From Dicyema japonicum (taxonomy: Eukaryota > Dicyemida > Rhombozoa > Dicyemidae): a DNA stretch of 62,696 bases. This document shows positions 25,055 through 38,493 of this stretch, piece after piece. Each line of letters opens with the position of its first letter. Positions within the stretch are counted from its first letter, which is position 1. Location of the stretch: contig RDEW01000049.1 of the NCBI GenBank assembly GCA_011109175.1, positions 245,377 through 308,072 on the forward strand. Direction: 5' to 3'. The notes beneath the pieces are model-generated. The model did not search any database. It saw nothing but the letters and a program-made list of their open reading frames with translations, and was not told the origin of the DNA. A program made the position numbers and the translations under genes.

Positions 25055-25888
25055 CTACCAATATGGAGTTGTTTTGTCAAATCTCACATGTTGAGTCCAA
25101 TCTGGGGGAGACATTTGGGGTTGGTTGGTTGATATAAACACAAGACAGTAGTTTTCCCCCTGATTGTTGTCCCAGTAAGTGGAATCCCCCATTTTTGCAT
25201 ATATCGCAAACTGTGGTGACTCAGCATGATACGGAACAGTAAAGCTGAATCGGAAGTGGTCGTATTCGTGAGAGACCATGTGAGGGTCTTCTATCTGATA
25301 CTCACAGGGGATGTCCTGCCAGTCCTTCCAGTTGTTACAGGTCAGTCGAATCCTCACAGTCTTCTCAAAGGCCAGGTTAAAGACCTTGATTACTCCCCAT
25401 ACATTGTTCCCCACAGTAGTGATGTCCTCCAAGCCAATTTTATTCGCATGGAAGAGGGTTTGGAACTTTAGAAAATTTGACATGGGGAGACCGAAGCAGG
25501 GCTTGAGTCTCCTCACCGTACATGTTATAATTTTGAACCGTTTTCTATAAATTTCTGATTTTTTGAGTGTGGAGGGGAGATCAGTTGGCTTGTAATAATA
25601 TTTGATAAACAGCACAGAACTAAACCGCACTCGTTTATGCACTTTTACATCCTTGTTGGCTCTTTTCTCCACTTTTGTGCTTATCCCCCCATTTATTTGG
25701 CCATTCTTCTCCACAAGTTGGTAATTTGACTTCTTTAGGATCTGTATGTCTTCGTAAGACTTGCTTTTCTCAAAATTTGACCGAATTCTGTCATCCACGT
25801 TGTACCATCGTGAGCGCTTTAAAAAGTCGTAATAGGGTTCTGAGCTCTCCCTGGGGCTGAACAGAGGGGTCGAGTTTGTCCTAATCAT
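25055..25888 (-). CDS. glycogen-targeting PP1 regulatory subunit with CBM21 domain
   Basis: PPP1R3-type adaptor that brings protein phosphatase 1 to glycogen. The true ATG is at 25888 (MIRTNSTPLFSPRE), since the longer frame starts at TTG; this gives 277 aa in one exon. The PP1-docking RVxF motif is KRVRFSSVLF near residue 90, in its usual place before the carbohydrate domain. The CBM21 domain fills the C-terminal half: GVIKVFNLAFEKTVRIRL, then CNNWKDWQDI, then the family signature STYWDNNQGENYCLVF. It ends 20 residues later. The gene has no membrane segment, so it is not the PPP1R3A/F type; it resembles PPP1R3B-E in size. The neighbours are unrelated. Confidence 0.88.
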   Translation of the reverse strand: MIRTNSTPLFSPRESSEPYYDFLKRSRWYNVDDRIRSNFEKSKSYEDIQILKKSNYQLVEKNGQINGGISTKVEKRANKDVKVHKRVRFSSVLFIKYYYKPTDLPSTLKKSEIYRKRFKIITCTVRRLKPCFGLPMSNFLKFQTLFHANKIGLEDITTVGNNVWGVIKVFNLAFEKTVRIRLTCNNWKDWQDIPCEYQIEDPHMVSHEYDHFRFSFTVPYHAESPQFAIYAKMGDSTYWDNNQGENYCLVFISTNQPQMSPPDWTQHVRFDKTTPYW

Positions 25889-26261
25889 GGCCGCAATTGT
25901 CAAAACTGCGTCGTTTTTTAAATATATTCCCGCGTAACGGCCTTTAATGAAGCATTTTTGCCAATCACGCTTATTTTTTTGAAACTTAACTACAAGTAAC
26001 CAGATACTATTAAAAACCCGACTTCACAGCGGGGGGTCTGATTGAGTCGAATGCTACTGGAACGACCGTTATTGGCTGATCGTGTGGGTTTGTGTACGAT
26101 TTTAGCAATTTAGGCGGAATAAATGCAGTTTCAGTGTCCTCGGTAGCTACTTTCCAATTTTAAAATAAATATGGTTATCTAATGAAATCGATAATCTACT
26201 TAGATAATAAATTCGATATTTTTTGTAATATCAAATTTCCTAATAAAGGAGACTAAGGCTG
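25889..26261. other. upstream region of the CBM21 gene
   Basis: No gene. AT-rich, with a run of ATTCGATATTTTTTGTAATA-like sequence before the minisatellite. Confidence 0.3.
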
Positions 26262-26778
26262 GGGGAACTCAGATCCCAAAATAGCTACGAGAAAGCGGAG
26301 ACTGCCAAGAAACTCAAATTCAGGCCAAAATAGCTAGGAAACCCCGAATAGTGCTGAGAAACTCAAATTTAGGCCAAAATAGCTACGAGAAAGCGGAGAC
26401 TGCCAAGAAACTCAAATTCAGGCCAAAATAGCTAGGAAACCCCGAATAGTGCTGAGAAACTCAAAATAGGCCAAAATAGATAGGAGAAACCGGGGTATGC
26501 CATTAAACTCAAATTTAGGCCAAAATAGCTACGAAAAAGCGGAGACTGCCAAAAAACTCAAATTTAGGCCAAAATAGCTACGAAAAAGCGGAGACTGCCA
26601 AGAAACTCAAATTTAGGCCAAAATTGCTACGAAAAACCGGATAGTGCTAAGAAACTCAAAATAGGCTAAAATAGATAGGAGAAACCGGGGTATGCCAGGT
26701 AACTCAAATTTAGGCCAAAATAGCTAGGAGAAACCAGAGAGTGCCAAGAAACTCAAATTTATGCTAAAATGACAAGAA
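26262..26778. repeat. about 49-bp minisatellite with ordered subtypes
   Basis: About ten units built on AACTCAAATTTAGGCCAAAA then TAGCTA. The variable parts fall into classes: A (GAAAGCGGAGACTGCCAAG), B (GAAACCCCGAATAGTGCTGAG-like), C (GGAGAAACCGGGGTATGCCA) and others. By eye the order is A-B-A-B-C-A-A-D-C-E, so A-B and nearby pairs seem to have been copied as blocks. An inverted B-type fragment is at 27908-27945. No open frame runs through it. Confidence 0.9.
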
Positions 26779-27487
26779 ACTGTTAATAATATCAAATTTC
26801 AGATATTGCGAAATACTCAACCAACCTATATTATTACTGAAATTCAAATTTCTCCAAAAACAGGGAAATAATCCCACAATGCTTTCATCCACACCAGCCT
26901 TCCATAGAAATTGAAACTCTAAGAGCAGATATTATTAGCGACTCAAGTTGCCGCCAAAACACGTGGACTCCATTAATTTTGCTAAGTAAACAAAAAATTC
27001 CCATTCACAGGGAACAGAATTTTGCATGCCAAAATCGAATAAACCGATATTGTTGAAAAATCAAGCGACCACTGAGCAAACAATGAAAACCCCAACTACC
27101 ATCAAAACACACGAAGGATCTCAATCTATTGTAGTGCATATAAAACCGCAAATTGATTTTCAAACTGATTTTTTCCTTTGTCAGATAAAAAAGTCCTGTT
27201 AGAAAAGAAAACAGAAATTTTTAGAATGCTAACAACACACAAAATCTAGTTTTAGTCAAATTTAAAATTTAATTTTTTTAAGTCAATAAACTATAAATAA
27301 TATTTTTTATTTTTAATTATTTTTTCTGAATAAAATATTACCTTCGAGATCACTTAATTAATTTAGTAATTAATTTAACTATTGGTGTTCTTGGGTTAAT
27401 AATAATAATAATACCGCACTTAATATGTCACAGGCGCTACGCGTTACCTAATGCTCGAATTTAGAATTTCAAGCATTTTTGGTGAAA
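26779..27487. other. gene-free AT-rich stretch
   Basis: No coding frame or repeat family recognised apart from a short (TAA)n run near 27398. Confidence 0.35.
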
Positions 27488-27806
27488 TATCCGCGTTGCG
27501 CCATGTGGTGCTTCATGGCTAGTTGATTTAAGTTTCTGTTTGTTCGTCTGTTCCTCCTCTCTCTCCTATTAGAGTGGCGTCATGTGATCCACCTGTCTAG
27601 GTGGCTCCCATTGCCAGACACGAAAAAGGATAATTTGCTCTCCCCCATTCCACTGGAGGGGCTTCTACAACTGCATGCAATAAACGTCTTACCTTTTATG
27701 CTGATTCCGGATGGACTCTGTTTCTGTAGAAGTAGAAACTGGATACACTTAATTAGTTGTTTACTTTAACTTCTTTCTCGGTGTATCCGGGGTTAATAAA
27801 TAAACA
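27488..27806 (+). mobile_element. SINE-like repeat family B, long copy
   Basis: Full-length by comparison with 23012-23335: starts GCGCCATGTGGTGCTTCATG, includes GTCTAGGTGGCTCCCATTGC and GATGGACTCTGTTTCTG, and ends TATCCGGGGTTAATAAATAA. Confidence 0.8.
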
Positions 27807-28339
27807 AACATTTTTATAAAACTTTAACCATATTTTTCTTATTTATTATATTTAAATTTAAAAAAATTATAATTTAAGTTTAATTGGGCCAGAACACAAA
27901 ATCCAGCTCATTGAAAGTTTCTCAGCACTATTCGGGGTCTCCTCGAAATACAACGGAAATTTTTAAAGACAACTAGTTTACAGATCTGCTTTCTGTTCCA
28001 TACACTATCGAAATATCTACAATCATACAGAAATTCTGAGCCGATGCCATGTCAAATGTGACGAGCTGTTCAGGATTCTCGACTCCGCCGGACTCGTCCC
28101 TCCCCTGTCGGTCTGGGATCACTTAGTTGAAAACTTTTCTTTCTTTTGACCCATGATCCTGGGAGTAACAATAATAATTACCATAATACAGTCATGTTGT
28201 AAAAAGTTAAAACAACCTAGGAATATTTTGCAAAACACAAAATACCGATTAACTCAAAAATCAAAGAATTTATCACGGAGAGGTTACATCTTAAAAACAA
28301 AAGTGGAAACCACGAAATTGTCATCTCTTTTAATCATGA
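27807..28339. other. intergenic with inverted minisatellite fragment
   Basis: 27908-27945 is the reverse complement of a B-type unit of the 26.3-26.8 kb minisatellite (TTTCTCAGCACTATTCGGGG). No gene seen. Confidence 0.5.
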
Positions 28340-28750
28340 ATAGATAATCGTCAAATTCATCAATTGACCCATTGTGGACACAACACGTGGGAACATTATT
28401 GCAATCAAAGATATCTTCGTGAAAGGAGAAATCACTCGGAAAGTGGTATCAGAATGTGACCTGAAATCACATTATAGCCTCTCAGGACCCTGAAATCACA
28501 TCATAGCCTCTCAGCCGAATGAAAGATTTCAAATAGACTTCCAAGTAATATGAAAAATAAGAGTGGAAATGAAGTTGCAGAAACCTCAAACAAATCTTTT
28601 TGGATTATGGACCATCCCGATTCCTACAATCGGATAATGGGACAGAATATAAAAATTCTTATGTAAGAGCATTGTGTGGTCGCTTCAACGTCCAACATAC
28701 TAACATTAGGCCTAACAATCCAAGGAGTCAAGGGATTAGACAATAACAAG
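28340..28750 (+). mobile_element. LTR-retrotransposon integrase relic
   Basis: From about 28595 the plus strand reads FLDYGPSRFLQSDNGTEYKN (integrase core with the second catalytic Asp in QSDNG), then VRALCGRFNVQHTN and RPNNPRSQGIRQ before a stop. The catalytic Glu normally just after SQG is absent. Upstream, IHQLTHCGHNT near 28350 may be the remains of the HHCC zinc-binding part. It is a dead fragment of the same broad class as 3500-4390, but too different to be the same copy. Confidence 0.7.
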
Positions 28751-28979
28751 ATCTAAGATGATGTCCGAAGATAAGTGTGGGACAAAAAACATAAAAGACG
28801 CAGTTTATTTTTATTTTTAAAGAAGCTACATCAACAGGTACTTTTAACTAATTTTCTTTGAGGCAATACTCCATTTTACAAAAATCGAGGAATTAATTAT
28901 TATTTTTAACCCCAGGCTTACCATTCCAAGCCCAGCACAAACAGTCGTAACTAAATAATCCAAGGAAGGAACCAAAGGG

Positions 28980-29325
28980 AGAACATCTGCTTGTGTCGAT
29001 CGAATCCATTTTCCAATACTTCATTACAGGCTTCCGCTTCCGAAGGGAGGTGGAGAAGTAGGTCCGCCCTCTTCCATTTTTGACCCACGTCGCGGACATC
29101 ACTTCATTCTTTAGCGGAATAGTTTTCATAATGCAATCTTCATCAGAGGGTTTAGTCAGGGAGAAAAGTAGAAAGATCCCTTTTAACAACTGTGTCGTGC
29201 CAGAAGGATTCGTCGCCTCACGGGTGGGATCTGTTTGACAAGAATTGACCTTCGCTGAAAACTCCATCTTTCGGATTTGAACCCGCGACCTTCAGATCCG
29301 ATGTCATCAGACGTTACATTTCAAT
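28980..29325 (-). mobile_element. tRNA-derived SINE family C, copy 2
   Basis: Minus strand: CGTCTGATGACATCGGATCT, then GAAGGTCGCGGGTTCAAATC, a good tRNA T-arm/box B. The body matches 13200-13470. A 124-codon open frame crosses it (28893-29267), but this is only repeat sequence read through. Confidence 0.7.
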
Positions 29326-31509
29326 TTGAATTCAATCCACCAAAATTGGATTCAGCATATTCTAAGAAAATGAATAAAAAATGGGTGTACATCAGCCCTT
29401 CAAAAATTAGAGTCTCCGTGTGGTGAAACGGTAACAATTGGGAATACATCACACGATATTGGCATATTCTAAGAAAATGAATAAAAAATGGGTGTACATC
29501 AGCCCTTCAAAAATTAGAGTCTCCGTGTGGTGAAACGGTAACAATTGGGAATACATCACACGATATTGTCGAAATACGGATGTCGGATGGAAATAAGAAA
29601 AAACACATGAAAAGTATCAAAAAATAATTAAAGATAAATAATTTTACATAATCTTAATTTTAAATTAAAAAAAAACTTTTTTCCAATATCTGTGTTCAGA
29701 AGCGTTTTCAGCTCTGGGAAATACCCTATAAACTTCATTCTAAATCGGCCAGATCACTCTCGTATTTTTTTAAAAAGGACTTAACGTTAGAACTCTGCAT
29801 CAGTGAATATTTCACTGCGGAACCGGATCATCTATGAAGGACTCACACTCAACTAAAAGAAGTGAAGAGCCCGGGAGGAGCTATAGATATGGCTATATAC
29901 GCCAATCGAAAACTGCGTCAGATTCCTTTTCAAATAATTGTATCCGGGATCGAATTGCATGCATATCACTGAAAATGTTGTAAGACTCAGAAGAATTAAT
30001 TAAAACTAAAAGGCAGGAAAAGTCTCACGGAACCTAACTAATTTTTTTAAATAAAATTTGAATTCTGTTAGACTTAAAATCGGGGTTGCGAGAGTGGTTT
30101 TTAAAATTATAGGGGTGCGAACTCAAAACGAATTGGGAAGCGCTGGTCTAGAGAGTTCTGGTTGCCATAGAAACAGCGAAGTATTGACTGATACTACAGT
30201 CTGACTTCGCAATTTGGGGAGATTTATCATTTAAATAGAAATAATGAATTTTTTACTAATAAACCCCCAAATGAGAAAAAGTTAGTACCAAAATACGACC
30301 CCTTTTTGGGGAAACCCAAACTGCAGGAAAACCTCGATTTTGTGAAATTCTTACGAAATAAACATATTCTATTCTTATTGGCTGCCAGCACATGGGCATG
30401 GTTTTCTCTAAGTACTCCACGGATCACATCATACTCTTTGGACTCGAACTCCACGACACCTATGCAGTAGTTTAGCAGCAAGATAGCATAATCATTTAAT
30501 GCTAGGAACAAATTTAGAAAAGTCTTGCATAACAACAATGCCCTTTTAAGAATTCCTTTAGTAAAGTGTCGCTTTGTCCAAGTGACTTTAGAGCTCTGTA
30601 ACATCAAGATACTTATGAAGTTTTTGTTCTCTGAGATACAAAAATTTTCCGCTCCAAATAACTAGGAAAAGAAAATTTAGAGACCTTTTATGATGATTTT
30701 AGCAGTGATGAAGATAGCAGCGAGACATTTAGAGTATGAAGTCATGAAAGATACGGAACGTGCTCTCACATGAATTTCAATGTAGTCAAACAAGAAACAC
30801 GTGAAAATGTTCCTATACAGATTTAAAGCAGATATTATTATTAAAAAGCAATTCCACAGAACCAAAGAACGTTGTATTAACTAGGGTCCCATTTGTGACT
30901 CACTTTTCGAAATTTGCTTCACTAGGCGTCTCCATCGCCCTCTGCTTTGCGCAGCAGATATTGTCACTACGAAAAAAAACAAAACTTTAAAATGACACAT
31001 TTATCAATAAATTTTTTTTAATTTTTTATTTTGCTTTTTAAAAAGACCCTCATTTTTCGTGAAAACCTCAAAGGTGGGGAATTTTTACCCCCTTTTCGGG
31101 GTCTGACTGTAATACCACATTTCAGGAAATAAACAGTAAAATAGCTAGCATCTCNGTGAAAACCTCAAAAGTGGGGAATTTTTGCCCTTTTTGGGGTCTG
31201 ACTGTAATACCACATTTCAGCAAATAAACAGTAAAATAGCTAGCATCTCTGATTGGCATTCTTAAAGACTGATCTCAGGACACACCTCATGAGATCAGCG
31301 CTTCAGAATCGCTGCTCCTAAGAACCGTCATAGTGGGACTCGCACCTCCAGATGCCCACGAGACCACCAGGATTCGACCTGAATGTAGAGGATCTCTGAG
31401 AACGGCGACACAATCCTAATAATTGTCAGCACACAATTAAATAAAAATTAATATTTAAGTTCAGAGAAAATATCCTCAAGGGGGGAAAACTTATAAAATT
31501 CAGATTTCT
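29326..31509. other. gene-free stretch with LINE, SINE and assembly-duplication debris
   Basis: 29354-29460 is tandemly duplicated (about 107 bp). A SINE-A fragment lies at 29790-29880 (CATCAGTGAATATTTCACTG). The minus frame 30227-30607 contains LNDYAILLLNYCIGVVEFE and HAHVLAANKNRICLFRKN, like the C-terminal half of R2-type LINE polyproteins. About 31060-31154 repeats as 31156-31247 around an N. 31290-31395, read on the minus strand, has a box-B-like GGTGCGAGTCCCAC and may be another tRNA-derived SINE. Confidence 0.5.
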
Positions 31510-32469
31510 TTAACATCTACTATCAGTCAACCACCTTACCACATATATCAAATACAAGTGCTGTGGATGGTAGTGCCTCACCAGATCCATTGGCATGATC
31601 CCCATCTGAATTGCCGTCTCCAAAATACCGGGGACAATCTGTCTGATCTCATAAACCAAACACAACTCGATACATTGCAGAAGACTGATCTGCCCTTTGC
31701 AGCGGAAATGCTTGATGATGGTCGCAAACTCCAACAAATTTATTACGGAGGCACTTTCCGTGACCCTGGAGATCCTCAACTGGTAAATTGCCCCCATATG
31801 GCGGCCCCTGGGGTCGGTGATGAACTGGCAGTTAATCACGTCGAAAAAAGCTGCCTCAACGTTAACAGGGTTGGTGTATTGACACGTGAAGATCTAACAA
31901 ATCTCAGGAACTCTGACCTTGGTATTCGAATCGGGACAGAAAACGTAAACGTTGAGCTCCTTTGGTCGTATGAGCACGTTGTATGTGAAAATTACGAAAA
32001 GGAGGAACCGAATTTTGTCCCAGGTCTTCAAAAAGGCCAGGATATTCACGTGCTTGTTCTCTTGAATGACAAAAAAGGTAACCTGGGTGGTTTTCTCGAA
32101 TTTGGCAGAGGACGTCGTTCCGGTAGTCGAATTCTAGTCTGTTGCACTGGAAGACCTTAACAAAACGATCGTTGAAAAACGTGAATCTGCCGGGGTACTC
32201 GGTTTTCAAATTCTAAATGAAATCACGGAATTACTATAAGTCTTTCGGAAGAGTCATTATTGAACGCGATCAGGTGGGTATCAGATATCTCGAGGATCTC
32301 TTCGCAAAAGGAGGCACCGGCACGTGTTAGGGTGTATCTAGACCTATCATATATCAGTGAGATGCTGTCTTCGAGGTGGGCAGGGTCAATGAAAGAGATA
32401 AAATTTTCTTTATTTATTATTAATCTTACCTTTTATCAAACGATTGAGAGGCGACAACCTCGAACCCAT
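31510..32469 (-). CDS. unrecognised multi-exon protein
   Basis: Real gene by splice structure but no family recognised. ATG 32469 opens MGSRLSPLNRLIK. Removing GT-AG introns of 22, 22, 22 and 24 nt joins frames that are otherwise broken, giving about 270 aa with a TAA at 31510-31512. Visible parts: IDPAHLEDSISLIYDRSRYT near the N-terminus, EYPGRFTFFNDRFVK, a polar Ser/Thr patch, a strongly hydrophobic segment (IRFLLFVIFTYNVLI), then a region with PNVEAAFF-like and DPRGRHMGAIYQLRI stretches, and a final helical part (SLLQCIELCLVYEIRQIVPG). Three CACGTG hexamers lie in the coding region (31884, 32048, 32321). A membrane or trafficking role would be a guess. Confidence 0.6.
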
Positions 32470-33129
32470 TTGTTTAAATTTGAATTTTAAATTTTAGAAA
32501 ATTTATATTTACTATTTTCGTAAAACTATCTAATTAAACAGGTTTTCATTATAGCCTTCTGGTTCCGCTTTCTGAGTGGTCGTTGGAAAAGTCGAACAGA
32601 CCCTACCCTTGACTCTTCCCTGTTGGAGTCCTCGATACGAAAGAATGGCGGCGGATTTTTCAAGTCTTTCAAGAACCAGATGAATCCGCTATGTTCATCT
32701 GAATCCTTTATTGGAAATCTGTCCCCCAATCGATTTCCTGTGTTGACACAAACGGAGACACTTCCGGTAAGTGGTGGGGCTCTTCGATGAGCACATGCTG
32801 AATGACGATAAGGAGCACCTAATTACTATTATTTTCTTTCTCGGTTTTTCCCGTGGTTAAAAAAATTAAATGATTTTTATCTCCCACGTGGCTTGTCATT
32901 GTTCCTCCAGTTTCAAAGGCCTTTATCCCAGGGACGAGCCCATCCAGAACCACATTCGTGGGAACTTCATTAAAGAGTTACCCAGTCGTGAGAGGCAGAG
33001 GAAACTATCCTTTTTGATACTGCGATTGCACTGAGTGTTTTCTGAGACAGGAAAGTCACTTGACGGCAGGAAATTGAACAAATTAAAAAAAGACAGAGAA
33101 CCTTCAACCTAAAATATTAGGAAGAAACC
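32470..33129. other. gene-free intergenic stretch
   Basis: A minus open frame at 32526-32729 has no family match. Otherwise nothing. CACGTG at 32884. Confidence 0.3.
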
Positions 33130-33900
33130 CTTCCCCGTTTACGACTCTAGATACTAATTTTTTTAATCTGCGCCACTCCCAAGATTATGTGTTCGTTAGA
33201 CATTTCCGTCATTTCTTCAAGATTGTCTAGATTGGCAGGGTTCTCCCTAGTTATTGAAAACAAAATTGTATAATTTTATATTATCAAGATTTCGATCCTC
33301 TTCCATCATCGACTCTATTAGTTGCCTCCTAACCACTCGAATGCATGGGTCGATAAAACTGCAGAAAAGCTTCAATTCTCTCCTCAAGAGTTTCTCGTTC
33401 TTGTTTTATTTGGGTTTCACGATCACTCAGTGGAGTCAATCTCCCCTTCTTTAAGTTTCTATTTATAAGATATCCTTTTTGGGGGAGAACAAGTATCGCA
33501 TTCATAAATGCGGGAGTAGTGGATAACACATGAGAAAATAAGGAAGGTTCCTTCAAGACGTAGATTCCAAATACTGATGAAAATAGTTTTTGTTGATAGT
33601 TAAATTGATAACACATGAGAAAATAAGGAAGGTTCCTTCAAGACGTAGATTCCAAATACTGATGAAAATAGTTTTTGTTGATAGTTAAATTTGGAAAAAG
33701 TTAGAATAACTCATCCAGAGACCATTTATTACGAGGTGGACCATCAGACACCGGGTGCCATAATAATCGCCAGTCTTCATAGCAAACTGGTCCTTCCGTC
33801 GAGTAGTAGTACTGTTTCCACTACTTAAATCTCCGGCATACACATCATTTAAGAGGGAAATAAAAATTACTTTGAGTCCTGAAAGCAATCCGGTTCCACA
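33130..33900 (-). CDS. possible broken or poorly resolved gene downstream of ALDH3
   Basis: Coding-looking pieces on the minus strand, in order: WKQYYYSTEGPVCYEDWRLL (after a 23-nt GT-AG intron), a charged coiled stretch SDRETQIKQERETLEERIEA, then IRVVRRQLIESMMEEDRNLD, and ENPANLDNLEEMTEMSNEHI near 33200. I cannot join them into one open protein. An 85-bp tandem duplication (33520-33689) interrupts it, possibly an assembly overlap, and a SINE-A fragment lies directly upstream at 33895-33960. It could be a real gene with an assembly fault, or a decayed one. Confidence 0.3.
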
Positions 33901-34007
33901 GTGATGCATCAGTGATGACGGCGTTACTAGTCAGGAACCTTCAACCAGGATTTGCTGAGCATCCAATAAAGTTAATAATAATTTATTCGAAAAATAATTA
34001 TCTTATC

Positions 34008-35773
<1,766 letters not shown>

Positions 35774-38099
35774 AATTGTGCCTATTATTTTTATTATTTT
35801 GAAAATATTAATTAATTTAAATTTCAATTAATTTTGATTTAATGATTTTTATTATTAAATAAAATTGTGTTTGTGCTTTGATCCGTATTTGGATTAATTT
35901 AAATCCACATGGCCCCATGTACTGCTGTGTAGTTAATTGATTGAAAATTTATCCCCAGTCCTTTGAGTGAAGGAAATCGATAGCTAACAGGAAAGTAACA
36001 ACCAAAAGTGGACGCTCTTAGAGATCACCCTGGTTAGCACATAAATCGAAGGCGGGCAAGGAAAAAGAAAAGAGGTGTCTCAATCAGTTGTCCAGAGGGC
36101 AGAAGAGACACAGCAACAACGTATGTTGTCCGATTATGTTCATATATTGTTGTAAAACCTTGTGGAGACGCGTCATGCGGACACGAACTCCCTGGGCATC
36201 GCTTAAGTAGCAGTTTGCAAATCAATAACTTGTTCTTCAAAAAATTAATCATTTAAATTCTTCAGAGTCTCTTTATTTTGGGTGTAACTAGTGATAATAC
36301 AGGTCCCGAACCACTGAATTGGTCTTGTCTCACTATATGGCAATAATATTGTCCTCAACCACTGACAATCAAACCAATGACTTCCTCCTTGTTGACTGGT
36401 ATACGACTAAAACCTCAGTATTTTTTTGGTGGATTTAAGATGAAGGATTCAAGTTGATTTCTTGTGTTGTTTCGACTCTTTCGACGGTACTGTACCTATT
36501 AGCAAAAGTTCCCATTAAGTTTATTCCACGTGGGTTCGGGGCTTTTACATATTGAGATGACTGATCTGTGGTCGTTCACTTTGAATTTCTTTGAGGATCA
36601 GCAAATTATTTGCAAGAAGTCTGTTGTTGGTCCTATAAAAGGATGTTCCAATAAGTTCCTGAAAATGTTTCTGCGGAGCTGTCAATCAGGGTAAAATAGG
36701 ACTAATTTCGGAAGCTGAGATCCCATCATTTGTTTTTGCCGAAATTTTTTTTTTTGGGAGTTTTGAGACAATAATAACTAGCTGTCGTTTTCTTTAAATA
36801 ATTCAAATGGTCCCCCAACATAATTGACGTTACCTCCCAAGACGGCAACTGGAGAAATTACTGGGTCTCAAGTATGTCGAGGCTAGAGAATTGTTCTGAA
36901 AAGGGAATTGGAGATCATTGTACAAGTGTTGGCTGAAATAACAGACCTCCATACTCTATCTGTCCCCTTACTTACACCAATCCAATTGAGAATGTATTCA
37001 GTGGATGGAAAAACCAGTTTCCAGAAAAGGGGCTGAAAATGATTGAGTTTGATTAACAGCAAATTTGAATGCACATTAAATCCCAAAATGGCGGATTCGA
37101 GTGGATTATTGATTTCTTGTAATGTGAATCTCGAATAAATAAAATTATTCTAAAGACCAAGGGTAAAGCAACACTAACTCCTTGACCCTACCACCAATTC
37201 CAGAACTCGTATCCAGGTAACGAAATTGTCTCCCAGTGGAAAGAACGTTGGATCCTTTTGATTGCCGGCCAGGCATTGGGCGTTTCCTTAGTAAGGTGAA
37301 TCTAACGACTCCATCAGAGGGAAGACAATTTAATTTTTAACAAAAATATTTATTTAAAATAATATAATTGTTTTTGCATTTTTTATTGAACCAGAAAACC
37401 ACAGTCATAGCCAGAATTAAAAAAATCAAGTGATCTCGGCTTCCCTCAGAAGTTTTCGCATGCTCGGATTAGAAGGAAGTGCCGTCCGGGTAACTCTTGG
37501 TTCAGTAAATTAAAAAAATATTAAATAGTTCTTTCGTCGAGGGAGGAGAATAGGGCCACGTTGAGGTCTCTGCTTGAGCGTGGTGGGATAACGTGATTAT
37601 TTAGTTTGGTGTTACTGTGATCTTTGGTATTATTGACTCATTCTGACAAATCACGTGTTTTGGGCATTAATATTCTATATCTTCCGTATTAATTTCACGA
37701 ACAGGTCCCCGATGCCGAGAAGATCATCTCGGGAACAAAAATGTTATTTCTCATTGAGTATGTGCATCAAAAGTTTTAGGCCTTTCTGTCATGAGCCAGA
37801 ACGACCTCTTTTCATAACTTTTCCATCCCTGAAAAAGAATAGAGGGCATCCAATGAGAACCTTACCACAAGTCTAGACTATCCTCGCATCAGGAACAATG
37901 CCTCCAGGCAGTTTTGGACATTATCTTTAATTACTACATCTTCCGTTCAAGAGCGGAACCTATTTTCAAAATTCTTTCAAAGATTTGCTAGTGTCATCTA
38001 GCCAACATCGTCTTGCCTGTTTGTTGTAGAGGGCGTATTCCGAGAGCGGTACTTGGCTCAACCCTCTGAGTTTTGGGTACCTTCCTGGACGATGAATGC
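35774..38099. other. gene-free stretch
   Basis: No gene. 37540-37660 shares a block (TTTGGTGTTACTGTGATCTT) with 48590-48620. Just before the retroelement tail, 37700-38140 on the plus strand has frames that may belong to the same retroelement but are too broken to assign. Confidence 0.35.
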
Positions 38100-38390
38100 G
38101 TCCGTATTGGAATATCATTACTACTGGAAGTAAAAGTCAGATCGACTGTTTTGGCCTACACCCTCTCTCCTGCATGAAGAGAGCAGGCGGATTTCTCAGA
38201 CACATGGCCTTGAACGCTTTGGACGCCGTCAGACATCCCTCCATGCTCGAACCAGTTGCTCTTTGCAGTCGTGACGGACAACGACCAGGTGGGATGACAA
38301 ACCTCTTGTCTGGGACGTCACCTGCACCGACACGTTTTCCCTTGTAACCGACTGTTTTCAGTTTTTTGTAAGAATAATAGTCATTCAACA
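38100..38390 (+). mobile_element. retroelement polyprotein C-terminal tail
   Basis: Plus strand reads GLHPLSCMKRAGGFLRHMAL, then HPSMLEPVALCSRDGQRPGG, and after a deletion KPLVWDVTCTDTFSL. These are successive blocks of the same invertebrate retroelement C-terminus seen at 62061-62696 (GLH.LSC, LEP.GL.R.DG, K.LVWD.TC.DT). Deletion and frameshift make it inactive. Confidence 0.75.
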
Positions 38391-38493
38391 TGGCTCAGTT
38401 AGATCTATGAGTTGTTTTTAATAAATTTGATTTTTTATAAAAATGAGGCAGATTCTTAAATTTTGTAAGAGAAAAATGTTTTTGGACCATTAG

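Noticed and set aside
26262-26778. CRISPR array
   Set aside because: Units abut without unique spacers, are diverged and ordered by subtype, and the DNA is eukaryotic.
28893-29267. 124-codon protein gene
   Set aside because: It lies almost wholly inside a SINE family C copy that recurs at 13200-13470.
31558-32160. 200-codon plus-strand ORF
   Set aside because: It is antisense to the spliced minus-strand gene at 31510-32469, whose introns and frame are consistent.
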